From Anabaena subtropica FACHB-260 (GTDB lineage: Bacteria; Cyanobacteriota; Cyanobacteriia; Cyanobacteriales; Nostocaceae): DNA of 64,000 bases. Where the stretch lies: assembly GCF_014697105.1 (NCBI RefSeq), contig NZ_JACJRF010000023.1, positions 23,032 through 87,031 of the forward strand, read 5' to 3'. The position numbers and the translations under genes were made by a program. Under the pieces are notes generated by a model. The model saw nothing but the letters and a program-made list of their open reading frames with translations, did no database searches and was not told the origin of the DNA. Position 1 is the first letter of the stretch. The number at the start of each line of letters is the position of its first letter. This document shows positions 24,378 through 33,430 of the stretch, piece by piece.

Positions 24378-24400
24378 CGGGGTTTTCAACCCGGTTTTCT
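24378..24400 (+). terminator. Probable terminator of the PsbP-like gene
   Basis: CGGGGTT and AACCCGG form a 7-bp stem with one mismatch and a TTC loop, followed by TTTTCT. Confidence 0.6.
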
Positions 24401-24474
24401 GATAACTGTTGACTAATGGCTGTTGACAGTTATTAGTTATCAGATAAATGTACAAGTGAAATGCTTAACAGCGT

Positions 24475-25080
24475 ATGAAAACTCCTCAATTTGTACTCGC
24501 TTCTGCTTCCCCGGCGCGTCGTCGTCTACTACAAACTGTGGGTATTGAACCAATAGTTTGTCCGAGTGATTTTGATGAGTCGCAAATTGAAGAAACTGAA
24601 CCGGGACAGTTGGTGCAAATTTTAGCTAAATGCAAGGCGGAGACGGTAGCCCCACAGTTTGCATCAGGGTTGGTGATGGGGTGTGATTCCGTATTAGCTA
24701 TTGATGGTAAGATTCACGGTAAACCAGTAGATGCTGATGAAGCGATCGCTCGTTGGAAATTGATGCGGGGTCAGGTTGGCAACCTTTACACTGGTCATGT
24801 TTTGATTGATAATACACAAGATACTACTTTAGTAAAGTGCCAAGTAACAAAAGTTTATTTTGCAGATATTAGCGATCGCACCATTCAAGCTTATGTTGCC
24901 ACAGGTGAACCCCTCAAATGTGCGGGTGCTTTTGCCTTAGAAGGTTTTGGTAGTTTATTTATTGAAAAAATCGCCGGCTGTCATAGCAATGTTATTGGTC
25001 TAAGTTTACCTTTGCTGCGGCAAATGCTGGAGGAATTAAATTACGATGTTACTGATTTTTGGCAAAACGCGAGGGAATAG
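24475..25080 (+). CDS. maf: Maf-family nucleoside triphosphate pyrophosphatase
   Basis: A 201-residue house-cleaning enzyme that hydrolyses non-canonical or pyrimidine nucleoside triphosphates to monophosphates. It begins with the Maf signature [17 protein letters not shown], has a central [16 protein letters not shown] and ends with the [20 protein letters not shown] loop. The length is typical. It is the last plus-strand gene before the long minus-strand polysaccharide locus. A repeat-type hairpin follows it. Confidence 0.92.
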   Translation: MKTPQFVLASASPARRRLLQTVGIEPIVCPSDFDESQIEETEPGQLVQILAKCKAETVAPQFASGLVMGCDSVLAIDGKIHGKPVDADEAIARWKLMRGQVGNLYTGHVLIDNTQDTTLVKCQVTKVYFADISDRTIQAYVATGEPLKCAGAFALEGFGSLFIEKIAGCHSNVIGLSLPLLRQMLEELNYDVTDFWQNARE

Positions 25081-25097
25081 GGATTATGGGTGATGTG

Positions 25098-25120
25098 GAG
25101 ACGTTGAAATGCAACGTCTC
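25098..25120. repeat. GAGACGTTG hairpin repeat
   Basis: GAGACGTTG and CAACGTCTC, a 9-bp perfect stem with a 5-base loop. It lies between the convergent maf and lpxD genes. There is no T-tract. It looks like a copy of a common cyanobacterial repeat with a possible end-of-transcript role. Confidence 0.65.
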
Positions 25121-25179
25121 TACAGGAGTTCTTATTGTAATAACTTAAATCTTGCCAAAAACTAGAATTTTTCGGTTTC

Positions 25180-26235
25180 TTACTCTTTTTTTTCCTGTCC
25201 TAATTGACGTTGTAATTGTTTAAAAGCTTGATACATCTCTGGTAATCGACTATAAATAGCAGCCATTTTGAGATAGATTTTGTGAGGGATAGCTGGAGTC
25301 CCAGAGACAATTTCGCCTGGCTTGACATCGTGCAGAATACCTGTTTGAGCAGATGCGATCGCTCCATCACCCATTTTCGCTTGATTGGCAATTCCCACTT
25401 GTCCAGCTAAGATGACGCGATTACCTAATTTTACACCGCCAGCCATACCAGTTTGACCAGCGATCGCACAGCCAGCCCCGATTTGACAACCGTGGCCGAT
25501 CTGCACGAGGTTATCAATCTTAGTATTGCGTCCTATCCGTGTTTCACCAACCGATGGGCGATCAACTGCGGTATTGCAGCCTATTTCTACACCATCCTCT
25601 AAAACTGTGTAGCCTGATTGTTGCATTTTGTACCAACCAGTGCGAGTAGGGACAAAACCAAAACCTTCTGCACCAATGACAGCACCACTATGAATGACGC
25701 AATCTGCACCAATTTGGCTACGTTCCTGGATAGTACAGTTAGCGTGTAAGATAGTGCGATCGCCTATCTTCACGTCAGGATAAATGACTACGTTGGGATA
25801 AATAATTACACCATCACCAACTTCTACCCCTGACTGAATTACTACGTGAGGGCCGATATAAACATCATTGCCAATTTTGGCGGTGGGGTGAATGACGGCG
25901 GTAGGGTGAATTTCTGGGGTTGGGATGTATGGGTGATAAAATAGGGCGATCGTTTGAGCAAACAACAATCGTGGTTCTGATGTCGCTATCCAAACAATAC
26001 CCCGCTCTTGGGCTTGGGCTTGCATTGCTTCATCTCGTGGCAAAATCAAAGCACTAGCACTAGTCTCACCTATCAAAAATGCAAATTTCCCACCTTCTAC
26101 ATAGCTAAGAGTACCACTTGTAGCTTCATCAATAGCAGCTACTCCCGTGATCTCTGGATCATAGTCTGGGTTAAAAGTAAGGCTATGATCGTTAGTTGTA
26201 GGGTTTAATTGACCTATTATTTTACTGAATTTCAT
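25180..26235 (-). CDS. lpxD: UDP-3-O-acylglucosamine N-acyltransferase
   Basis: A 351-residue left-handed beta-helix acyltransferase that adds the second acyl chain in lipid A synthesis. The N-terminal uridine-binding domain (1-100) is followed by many hexapeptide repeats (PTAVIHPTAKIGNDVYIGPH and so on), with the catalytic-site His in VQIGHGCQIG and a C-terminal helix. The length is normal. It is the downstream end of the polysaccharide locus, 88 bp after a GT4 gene, so it may be co-transcribed. Some cyanobacteria keep more than one LpxD-like protein, so its acceptor is not certain. Confidence 0.88.
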   Translation of the reverse strand: MKFSKIIGQLNPTTNDHSLTFNPDYDPEITGVAAIDEATSGTLSYVEGGKFAFLIGETSASALILPRDEAMQAQAQERGIVWIATSEPRLLFAQTIALFYHPYIPTPEIHPTAVIHPTAKIGNDVYIGPHVVIQSGVEVGDGVIIYPNVVIYPDVKIGDRTILHANCTIQERSQIGADCVIHSGAVIGAEGFGFVPTRTGWYKMQQSGYTVLEDGVEIGCNTAVDRPSVGETRIGRNTKIDNLVQIGHGCQIGAGCAIAGQTGMAGGVKLGNRVILAGQVGIANQAKMGDGAIASAQTGILHDVKPGEIVSGTPAIPHKIYLKMAAIYSRLPEMYQAFKQLQRQLGQEKKE

Positions 26236-26323
26236 TGCTTAGTGTGTTCTAATCTAACAAGATTGAAACATAGAGATGTAGGAAGCAACACATTCATTAG
26301 CAAATTTCTGTAAAAACTTATGT

Positions 26324-27445
26324 TTAATTTTCAACTGCACCGATTCCCAATACATCAAGATATTGTTGAGCAACAGTTTCTATGGTGAATTTCTGCAACC
26401 AATCTGCATCTACAGTTTTAAAATCACCTGATAGTACACTAGAAATTGCTACAGCCATTTCTTTGTAGTTACCCACAGGTACTAAATGCCCATACTTACC
26501 ATAATCAAGAATTTCCCCAGGGCCGCTTTGACAATTGGTAGAAACTACAGGTGTACCCACGGCTAAAGCTTCAACAACTACATTGCCAAAACCTTCCCAA
26601 GCCGAGGATAAAACAAACACAGATGCTTTAGCCATATAAGCATAAGGATTTTCTGCAAAACCAAGCATTGCTACATCATCTTCTAGTCCCAACTCAGTTA
26701 TCAAATTCTTTAGTTTATCCGCCTCATCACCTTGACCTAAAATAACTAATCGGCATCGGTGAACTTGTTTTACAAGAGCAAAAGCTTTGATTAAAGTAGG
26801 GAAATCTTTTTGTAATTTTAATCTCCCCACTCCTAAAACTATTGGAGGTTCACCTGGTTGGAACCAAGGGTGATTTAACGGTTCTTGAGACTTCTCCCAT
26901 ATACTAGAAGTTATGGCAGGATTATAGATGACTGATACTCTTTGCTGATCTAAACCAGTTATTTGCATTACATCTTGAGCTACACCTTGGGATATGGCAA
27001 CAATACCATCAGCCACTAAAGGATACAAAAATTTAGAGAAATAAGGAATCCAACGTAATTTATCAGTTGCTTTTGCTGAATGCAAAGACAGAGTGTTATC
27101 TTCGCGTACAAAGACTCGGGTAGAAGTAAACGCTAATAATTTAGCTAGTAAAGCAACCTCAACGTGAGGATGCACAGTAGCCATTAATACGGAAGGACGT
27201 TCTTTTCTTAAGTAACGGATTAATGGCAAAATTCCATTTTTAAATGGTAGTTTCGCTTTCAAATCAGTAATCCTCACTTCTGGTGGCACTTGAGATAGGT
27301 AAGGACCTGATACACTGTTCAGCACTAAATCAACATTAATACCCCGTTTTACAAAGTCTTGCATTAAGTTGACATATATTCTTTCTGCGCCTCCACCATG
27401 AAGATTGTAGGTATAAAAAGCAATTTGAGGCTGATATTTAGACAT
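26324..27445 (-). CDS. GT4-family glycosyltransferase
   Basis: A 373-residue GT-B glycosyltransferase. It has the N-terminal FYTYNLHGGGAERIY glycine-rich loop, VGRLKLQKDFPTLIKAF at the start of the donor domain and the E-x7-E region around SSAWEGFGNVVVEALAVG. ATG 27445 (MSKYQPQ) replaces a TTG nine bases upstream. It lies 28 bp after the flippase gene and is the last glycosyltransferase of the exopolysaccharide locus. Donor and acceptor are unknown. Confidence 0.86.
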   Translation of the reverse strand: MSKYQPQIAFYTYNLHGGGAERIYVNLMQDFVKRGINVDLVLNSVSGPYLSQVPPEVRITDLKAKLPFKNGILPLIRYLRKERPSVLMATVHPHVEVALLAKLLAFTSTRVFVREDNTLSLHSAKATDKLRWIPYFSKFLYPLVADGIVAISQGVAQDVMQITGLDQQRVSVIYNPAITSSIWEKSQEPLNHPWFQPGEPPIVLGVGRLKLQKDFPTLIKAFALVKQVHRCRLVILGQGDEADKLKNLITELGLEDDVAMLGFAENPYAYMAKASVFVLSSAWEGFGNVVVEALAVGTPVVSTNCQSGPGEILDYGKYGHLVPVGNYKEMAVAISSVLSGDFKTVDADWLQKFTIETVAQQYLDVLGIGAVEN

Positions 27446-27473
27446 ATTTAGCAATCTCAGTTACTGACTTTGA

Positions 27474-28748
27474 CTAACTTTTGGAAAATGCGAAAAATTT
27501 ATCCTTGCTAAACACACATTTAACAGCCCAGATATTAAATGCTAATGACATTAGAGAATGAGTAACTAACACAGTGATAGCTACCCACAAGACACCCCAT
27601 TTCACTGCTGCTATTAAAGCGATGCCAAATATTGCTGTATAAATTACATCAAAATAGAGCATGAGATGAGTTTTATCTATTGCTTTAAAAAGAGTACTTG
27701 ATGCCCATCTAAAACTAAGTGGAATAACTGAAACACAAATTATCATCAAGACGGGAGTTGCTTTTACCCATTTCTCTCCAAATATAATTGGCACATAGAA
27801 TGGAGCCAAAAATGTCTGTAGAGAAACTATTATAACTACAAATATACTTAGTGATTTTAAACTACTGAAGTAGCGCTTTTTCAATTGTTGATAATCATCT
27901 TTGACAGCACAAATATGGGGATATAAAGCTGACATAAAAGCATATACAATATTAGATGTAATTCCTACACCAGCATTAAATGCAAAATAATAAATTCCTA
28001 ATTGTTCAATACTCAAGAACTTTCCTACTATTAAGTAGTCCATGTTGAATCTAAGTTTGTTTAGTAATTCAACACCAAGCATATTTGTACCGAAACTAGA
28101 AACTTGTTGCCATTGTTCTAACTTAAAAGATTTAGGAGGTTGCCAAGAATAATTTATTTGATTGATTATAATTAATATGGGGGTAGATAAGACCATAGCC
28201 CATACTATAGACCATAAGCCCATACCCAACAGGGCTAAAACTACGGTAATAAGATTATTAACAAATGACTGTATGGCACTACCCAAAGCTCTAATTTTTA
28301 AACGATTTTCTCGTTCAATCATGGCAGATTGAACCAAAAAAAATGGATACATCAAGTAAACTAAAGCCAAGGTACAAATTGGCAAAACTAGCTGTTGGTT
28401 GCCATAAAAATAAGCTACGGGAAAAGCAGCTAAACATTGTACAACAAACACAGATATGCAGAGAATCCAGTTCAGCCAATAAGATGTATCACAGATAGTT
28501 TTGACATCTTTTTCTTCGGCTTGAACAATTTTCGCACCGATTCCACCTCTGAGAGTAAAAACAATAGCAAATTCATACACTGTATAAACAATTGCCATTA
28601 GACCGTAGTCTTGCGGACTAAACATCCGAGCTAGTGTAACTGTTGTCCCTAGTCGGAATATTCTATTAACCAATTCTGCTATCCATAACCACCCAATGTT
28701 ACGGACAAATTGGCTAGATAATTTCTGTTTTACTTTACCGATAAGCAT
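27474..28748 (-). CDS. Wzx-type polysaccharide flippase (copy 2)
   Basis: A 424-residue integral membrane protein of the polysaccharide transporter (MOP) family with about 12-14 membrane helices. It would flip lipid-linked repeat units across the cytoplasmic membrane. The start GWLWIAELVNRIFRLGTTVT and the loop ERENRLKIRA match the other flippase in this locus (33431-34702) almost throughout. Neighbours are GT2 genes upstream and a GT4 gene 28 bp downstream. It looks intact. Confidence 0.87.
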   Translation of the reverse strand: MLIGKVKQKLSSQFVRNIGWLWIAELVNRIFRLGTTVTLARMFSPQDYGLMAIVYTVYEFAIVFTLRGGIGAKIVQAEEKDVKTICDTSYWLNWILCISVFVVQCLAAFPVAYFYGNQQLVLPICTLALVYLMYPFFLVQSAMIERENRLKIRALGSAIQSFVNNLITVVLALLGMGLWSIVWAMVLSTPILIIINQINYSWQPPKSFKLEQWQQVSSFGTNMLGVELLNKLRFNMDYLIVGKFLSIEQLGIYYFAFNAGVGITSNIVYAFMSALYPHICAVKDDYQQLKKRYFSSLKSLSIFVVIIVSLQTFLAPFYVPIIFGEKWVKATPVLMIICVSVIPLSFRWASSTLFKAIDKTHLMLYFDVIYTAIFGIALIAAVKWGVLWVAITVLVTHSLMSLAFNIWAVKCVFSKDKFFAFSKS

Positions 28749-28813
28749 CTGATTGTAGCCCTGTGTTTCCCAGTGGATGATATTGAATAATTATTCTGGT
28801 TGTATCGATGAAA

Positions 28814-29776
28814 TTATTTTGCTACTTTTCTGAGCATTGAGCCTGATATGAAATGAGATAAATTAATGCAATTTTTATAGAATTGAAAACCAAACAACCG
28901 TATTAATGAAATAGCTATGGAAAGTCGGATATAATTGCGCGAAAATACTAATTGTGGAAGATGTGCGATCGCTTGTTGTCTAAAATGAATTGCTTGTTGA
29001 TAGTTTCTACTATCAATTGCTTTCCAAGCTAAGTAAAGATTTAGAGAGCCATAACTACGATTTCTTAAATGTAGTATTTCGGTGGGAGCAGAAGCAAAAG
29101 CTCTCTCTATAACTATGCGACAATTTTTTAGCATCACACTAAAGTCTTTAGACATATTTCCTTGATGCTGTCTATAAAGTACTAAAGGTTCTTTAATTAC
29201 CGCAAAAAGATATTTAGAGGCAATTCTTAACCACATATCTCTGTCTTCATTTGAAGACAAATTTATATCAAATAATCCGACATTATCAAAACAATCACGA
29301 CGAATTAGAGGATTACTACCACTGGCAACTACATTAACTTCTAAGAGGGTTTGCCAAACATTACCTTCTGCATGGTGTGCAACAATCCGACCTGTGGGTT
29401 TACTATACTGATCTATTAATGCTGTCCATGTATACACTAACCCAACTTCTGGATTTGCCTCTAAACAAAGCACTTGTTTTTCTAATTTAGTCGGTTCCCA
29501 AAGGTCATCAGCATCTAATAAAGCTATGTAATCACCTTGAGCATATTGAATTCCTGTGTTACGTGCGCCGGATAAGCCTTGGTTTTCTTGTGAAATCAAT
29601 TTTACTCGCGGGTCTTTTACGTTTTGAGTAAACCATTCTTCTGTGGCATCTGTACTACCATCATTAATAACTAAGACTTCAAAATCTTTAAATGATTGGG
29701 ATAATACACTATTTATTGTTTCTGGCAAATATGCTACAGAATTATAGGCAGGAATAACAACAGAAACTTTTGGCAT
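28814..29776 (-). CDS. GT2-family glycosyltransferase (paralogue a)
   Basis: A 320-residue GT-A transferase. It has the N-terminal nucleotide-sugar strand VSVVIPAYNSVAYLPETINS, INDGSTD, the metal-binding ALLDADDLW and a downstream MWLRIASKY. The C-terminal 90 residues are basic and helical without clear membrane segments. Very similar GT2 proteins lie at 29827, 34766 and 35761, so it arose by duplication. It would add one sugar of the exopolysaccharide repeat unit. Confidence 0.88.
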   Translation of the reverse strand: MPKVSVVIPAYNSVAYLPETINSVLSQSFKDFEVLVINDGSTDATEEWFTQNVKDPRVKLISQENQGLSGARNTGIQYAQGDYIALLDADDLWEPTKLEKQVLCLEANPEVGLVYTWTALIDQYSKPTGRIVAHHAEGNVWQTLLEVNVVASGSNPLIRRDCFDNVGLFDINLSSNEDRDMWLRIASKYLFAVIKEPLVLYRQHQGNMSKDFSVMLKNCRIVIERAFASAPTEILHLRNRSYGSLNLYLAWKAIDSRNYQQAIHFRQQAIAHLPQLVFSRNYIRLSIAISLIRLFGFQFYKNCINLSHFISGSMLRKVAK

Positions 29777-29826
29777 ATTACATCTCTTAAATACAAAATT
29801 TTTGACTTAGCAATCAAACAGCTAAT

Positions 29827-30804
29827 TTAAGATTTGTTGGTGGGTTGTGAAACAGATGAAACACGCCGACGTAGAGCATACATTAACTGGACAAACTGGT
29901 TGTATCCATTAGGACTAAACCTTTTCATGATAGCGATCGCTACACTTAGACGAATATACTCTTTAGAAAAGATTATTTTAAAATCATGTTTAAGAGCTTG
30001 GCGACGAAATAAGTCTGCTTTTTTATAATCTTTATCTTTGCTCTGTATACATTTCCAGGCTATTAGTAAGTTCAGATTACCATAACTACGGTTTCTGAGG
30101 TGTAAAACTTCAAAGGGTGCAGATTGAAATGCTTTTTCGATAATTGTGCGAAAGTCGTGCAGCAACTTAGGATAATTTTTGGACTTATTATTAGAGTGCT
30201 GACGATAACTAACTAAAGGCTCTTTAATAACTGCAAAAGGATAACAAGCTGCAAGACGCAGCCACATATCCCAATCTGGTGCAGCATCAATACTAGTATC
30301 AAATAAACCTACATTTTCAAAACAATGGCGACGAATCATCGGTACACTGCCACATTCGATGAGGTTACGCTCTGTAAATTTCTCCCATACCTGGCCTTCT
30401 GCATTATGTTTAACAATTCTACCTGTTGGTTTTCCAGCCTCATCTATGTAAGCTACCCAGGTGTAAACTAAAGCTACCTCTGGTTTTTTTTGCAAAGCTT
30501 CTACTTGTTTTTCTAGTTTAGTTGGTTGCCAAAAATCATCAGCATCCATAAATGCAATAAACTCACCTTGTGAGTGTTTTATACCTGTATTTCTAGCTCC
30601 TGACGAGCCTTGATTTACTTGAGTAATAAGTTTAATACGTGGGTCTTGTAATTGAGATACCCATTGTGCAGTTTCATCCAAACTACCATCATCAACGATT
30701 ATTACTTCAAAGTCATCAAAGGTCTGTTTGGCAAGACATTTGATAGTTTCGGGAAGATAAGTAATGGCATTATATGCTGGAATGACTACAGACACTTGTG
30801 GCAT
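29827..30804 (-). CDS. GT2-family glycosyltransferase (paralogue b)
   Basis: A 325-residue GT-A transferase with VSVVIPAYNAITYLPETIKC, VDDGSLDE and FMDADDFW as nucleotide- and metal-binding motifs. ATG 30804 (MPQVSVVIP) is chosen because the three paralogues start at the same residue and GAGATT lies upstream. It differs from paralogue a mainly in the C-terminal tail (RRRVSSVSQP). It is in the tandem duplicated module with the acyltransferase at 30895 and the flippase at 27474. Confidence 0.88.
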   Translation of the reverse strand: MPQVSVVIPAYNAITYLPETIKCLAKQTFDDFEVIIVDDGSLDETAQWVSQLQDPRIKLITQVNQGSSGARNTGIKHSQGEFIAFMDADDFWQPTKLEKQVEALQKKPEVALVYTWVAYIDEAGKPTGRIVKHNAEGQVWEKFTERNLIECGSVPMIRRHCFENVGLFDTSIDAAPDWDMWLRLAACYPFAVIKEPLVSYRQHSNNKSKNYPKLLHDFRTIIEKAFQSAPFEVLHLRNRSYGNLNLLIAWKCIQSKDKDYKKADLFRRQALKHDFKIIFSKEYIRLSVAIAIMKRFSPNGYNQFVQLMYALRRRVSSVSQPTNKS

Positions 30805-30894
30805 AGATTTTAATCTCAATGTTTAAAATTTGGTAACATCATGAAAACACTCAAATCCTATAAAGACAAATGATGACTGGGAATAATTGTGATT

Positions 30895-31971
30895 CTAGGC
30901 TTTAGCTAATTTAGGCTTAAAAATTAAGAACAGTGGTTTTTCTATATAAGTATAAAAAATACATCCAATAAAGGTAGCCACAAAGACAAGAAGAAATCCT
31001 AAAATATTCAAACTTAAAATGTCTTGTGTAATTGCTGGATAAATTTTCAAAACAATTTTTGTGAGATTATTAATAATAAATCCATGAACTAAATAGATAG
31101 AATATGAGGCATCACCAATGTAAACAAGCCAATTAGGAATTTGAATATTGTTTCTATTTTCCCAGGATGCACATCCTAGTACCAAGAAAGTGGACGGAAT
31201 ACCAAAAGAAATTATTGTTGATAATTTTATGATGCCGTAGTAAGAATTAACTGCTGAAAAAGTATATAAGAAAGCCCCTAGAAAAATCAGAGGCATTCCC
31301 AAATTAATTTTACGTGTAGAAAATAAATATGCTGCACAACAACCTAGTGCAAATTCTAAGTTATAAGAATTAAATAAAAAATTTAGTAACAAGCTTTCTT
31401 CTGGTATATTAATCACATCCATGAAATTACTAATTGTCATTAATAACCAAGCAAAAACTATTGGATAAGAAAATTTTCGTGGCAAAATAATTAATAAAGT
31501 AAACACTAGGTAAAATAACAATTCAAAGCTTAAAGTCCAGCTAACCCCTAAAAAACTATCGGAAAGAATATTTCTATCTTGGGGCAATAATAAAAAAGCT
31601 TTAATTACTTCAACAATATTTCTTTGGTTGATATCAGCTTCATAACTGGGAAGTAGATTTAAAGATAATTTGAGTGATAGAATTAGCCAGTATATAGGGT
31701 ATATTCTAGTAAACCTTTTAAATAAAAATGATTGAATTTTGTTTTTATGTCCAATGTCATGTTGGTGAATATACAACATAATAAATCCACTTAATACAAA
31801 AAAGAAGTCTACCCCAGAGCCACCAAAATTAAATATTCTAAAGAAAAAATCTTGTTCATAGTTTTGATTAAATATTAAGTTGCAATGGACTAGGACTATT
31901 AAGATGGCGGCTACTCCACGTAAAACTTGGATAGTATAAAGCCTTTTTTTGGATTTGGGATGATTATTCAT
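30895..31971 (-). CDS. Acyltransferase 3 family membrane protein (copy 2)
   Basis: A 358-residue polytopic protein with about ten membrane helices. It carries the family motif near the start: QVLRGVAAILIVLVHCN with the catalytic His, then FFVLSGFIM and RFTRIYPIYW. Members O-acetylate or otherwise acylate sugars of surface polysaccharides. It is a close paralogue of the protein at 37939-39018; both open with KKRLYT and share FNFGGSGVDFFF. It is preceded by a 215-bp gap that may hold a second promoter for the downstream half of the locus. Confidence 0.87.
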   Translation of the reverse strand: MNNHPKSKKRLYTIQVLRGVAAILIVLVHCNLIFNQNYEQDFFFRIFNFGGSGVDFFFVLSGFIMLYIHQHDIGHKNKIQSFLFKRFTRIYPIYWLILSLKLSLNLLPSYEADINQRNIVEVIKAFLLLPQDRNILSDSFLGVSWTLSFELLFYLVFTLLIILPRKFSYPIVFAWLLMTISNFMDVINIPEESLLLNFLFNSYNLEFALGCCAAYLFSTRKINLGMPLIFLGAFLYTFSAVNSYYGIIKLSTIISFGIPSTFLVLGCASWENRNNIQIPNWLVYIGDASYSIYLVHGFIINNLTKIVLKIYPAITQDILSLNILGFLLVFVATFIGCIFYTYIEKPLFLIFKPKLAKA

Positions 31972-32186
31972 TGGTTCCCCTCATTTTATTAATGTTTATC
32001 TGTGATGAAGATTGGGCAATTTCTTAGGACTGTACAGTCATCTAGAGTTTTGTATTTGGTACTAATCCAAGCAGCTACTGCTATGTAAAGTGAAGCAATA
32101 AAATAAAAGTTATACCATAAGAGGTATGTTAGACTGAAAGCGTAACACACCGATTAATATTACGAAAAATTTACCATAAGTGGTAA
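31972..32186. other. Gap inside the polysaccharide locus
   Basis: The longest gap between genes of the locus. It contains a short palindrome, TTACCATAAGTGGTAA at 32171-32186, right at the end of the pyruvyltransferase gene. It could be a weak processing or termination point, with a promoter for the second duplicated module, but no clear -10/-35 pair was identified. Confidence 0.35.
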
Positions 32187-33383
32187 TCAAACTTTAGGTA
32201 AAATATAGTTACTCTTATTCTGTCTTTCTACTAAATCAGCAAGTGTCTCATAAGCAAGATAGCCGGATTCAATTTGTTTTTGCGCTGAATTCAAAAGTGG
32301 AATTTGTAAATATTCTGCTTTTTCCCAAGCGTCTTGAATACTCTGTGAAATTTCCTCTTTTAAGGTATTTGGATAATTACTAAAAAGAATAACTTTACAG
32401 CCGACTTCAAACTGATCTGCTAATCCTAAAAACTTCTCTTGATAATATTTAGAGCTAGCTAAAGCCACCACAGGTATACCTTGTGATAATGCAAAAACAC
32501 CTGCATGATAACTACCAGTAACAACTACACGGCAACGCCCTACTTGTTGAATAACTTTCAATGGTGAATCTAATCCTTGTCCATCTTCATCCAGATTCAA
32601 AGCTCTGGCTGTAGCCACATCTGATTCCTCATCAACCAATGAAATTGGTGTAGAAATTAGCTTAGTATTGAAAGCTTTTGAAGCTTCTACTAATGCTTCT
32701 TTGATACAATTAAATGCTTCGCGCTCAATATTTGAATAGTTAGACATTCTAATATTGACACCAATAGCATCTCCTTGTTTATCTCTGCGATTTTGATAGG
32801 CAAGTTCAACTGCATCATCACCCGTGATAGCAATCTGGTTCTTAGTCACACCGAAAGACTTCAGTAAAGGAACACTAGTAATTTGCTCTCGAACTGCAAT
32901 TAAATCTACTTCAGAAAGTAGGTTTGTTAATTTTTTACGAAACAATTGATCTTTTGTTGGGCTAAAGCCATGACCCAAAATAGCAGTAGTTTTTCCTGCA
33001 TTATTAGCTAATTTCACTAAGTCTATAACAGATATAGCGTGATATTTAAATGCGTCTACACCTAAATATCCACCACCTGCTGTTACAATCAGGTCAGCTT
33101 CATCAATAATCTGTTTGATTGCTTGGTTAAACTGATATTTGTGTCCTACTAAAAAGTCACTTGTTTTCCTTTTGATAGCTGAAAAATAGTCACCATGATA
33201 CTTGTTTTCAATGGGAATTGCACCTGGACAATATTTGTTTAATTCCTCCGCAGGTACATCTGTGAATACTTTAATTTGCGCTGTGGGGAAAATTTTATTT
33301 AGCCTTTGTACAGCAACCTGCAACATAGCTAAATCGCCCATATTTTTGAGGTGATGGCTACCATTTTCAACTACAATTCTCAT
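32187..33383 (-). CDS. Polysaccharide pyruvyl transferase family protein
   Basis: A 398-residue protein of the CsaB/PssM type, which transfers pyruvate from phosphoenolpyruvate to a sugar as a ketal and so adds negative charge to the glycan. Visible family features are the start MRIVVENGSHHLKNMGDLAM, VTAGGGYLGVD and the C-terminal VVTGSYHAGVFALSQG with the conserved His. ATG 33383 follows AAGGTG at good spacing; the frame extends to a TTG nine bases earlier. It stands between the two duplicated modules. Confidence 0.84.
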   Translation of the reverse strand: MRIVVENGSHHLKNMGDLAMLQVAVQRLNKIFPTAQIKVFTDVPAEELNKYCPGAIPIENKYHGDYFSAIKRKTSDFLVGHKYQFNQAIKQIIDEADLIVTAGGGYLGVDAFKYHAISVIDLVKLANNAGKTTAILGHGFSPTKDQLFRKKLTNLLSEVDLIAVREQITSVPLLKSFGVTKNQIAITGDDAVELAYQNRRDKQGDAIGVNIRMSNYSNIEREAFNCIKEALVEASKAFNTKLISTPISLVDEESDVATARALNLDEDGQGLDSPLKVIQQVGRCRVVVTGSYHAGVFALSQGIPVVALASSKYYQEKFLGLADQFEVGCKVILFSNYPNTLKEEISQSIQDAWEKAEYLQIPLLNSAQKQIESGYLAYETLADLVERQNKSNYILPKV

Positions 33384-33430
33384 GTTCAACACCTTATTGA
33401 GTTTACAAAATTTTTAGCTAACTTTCCGAA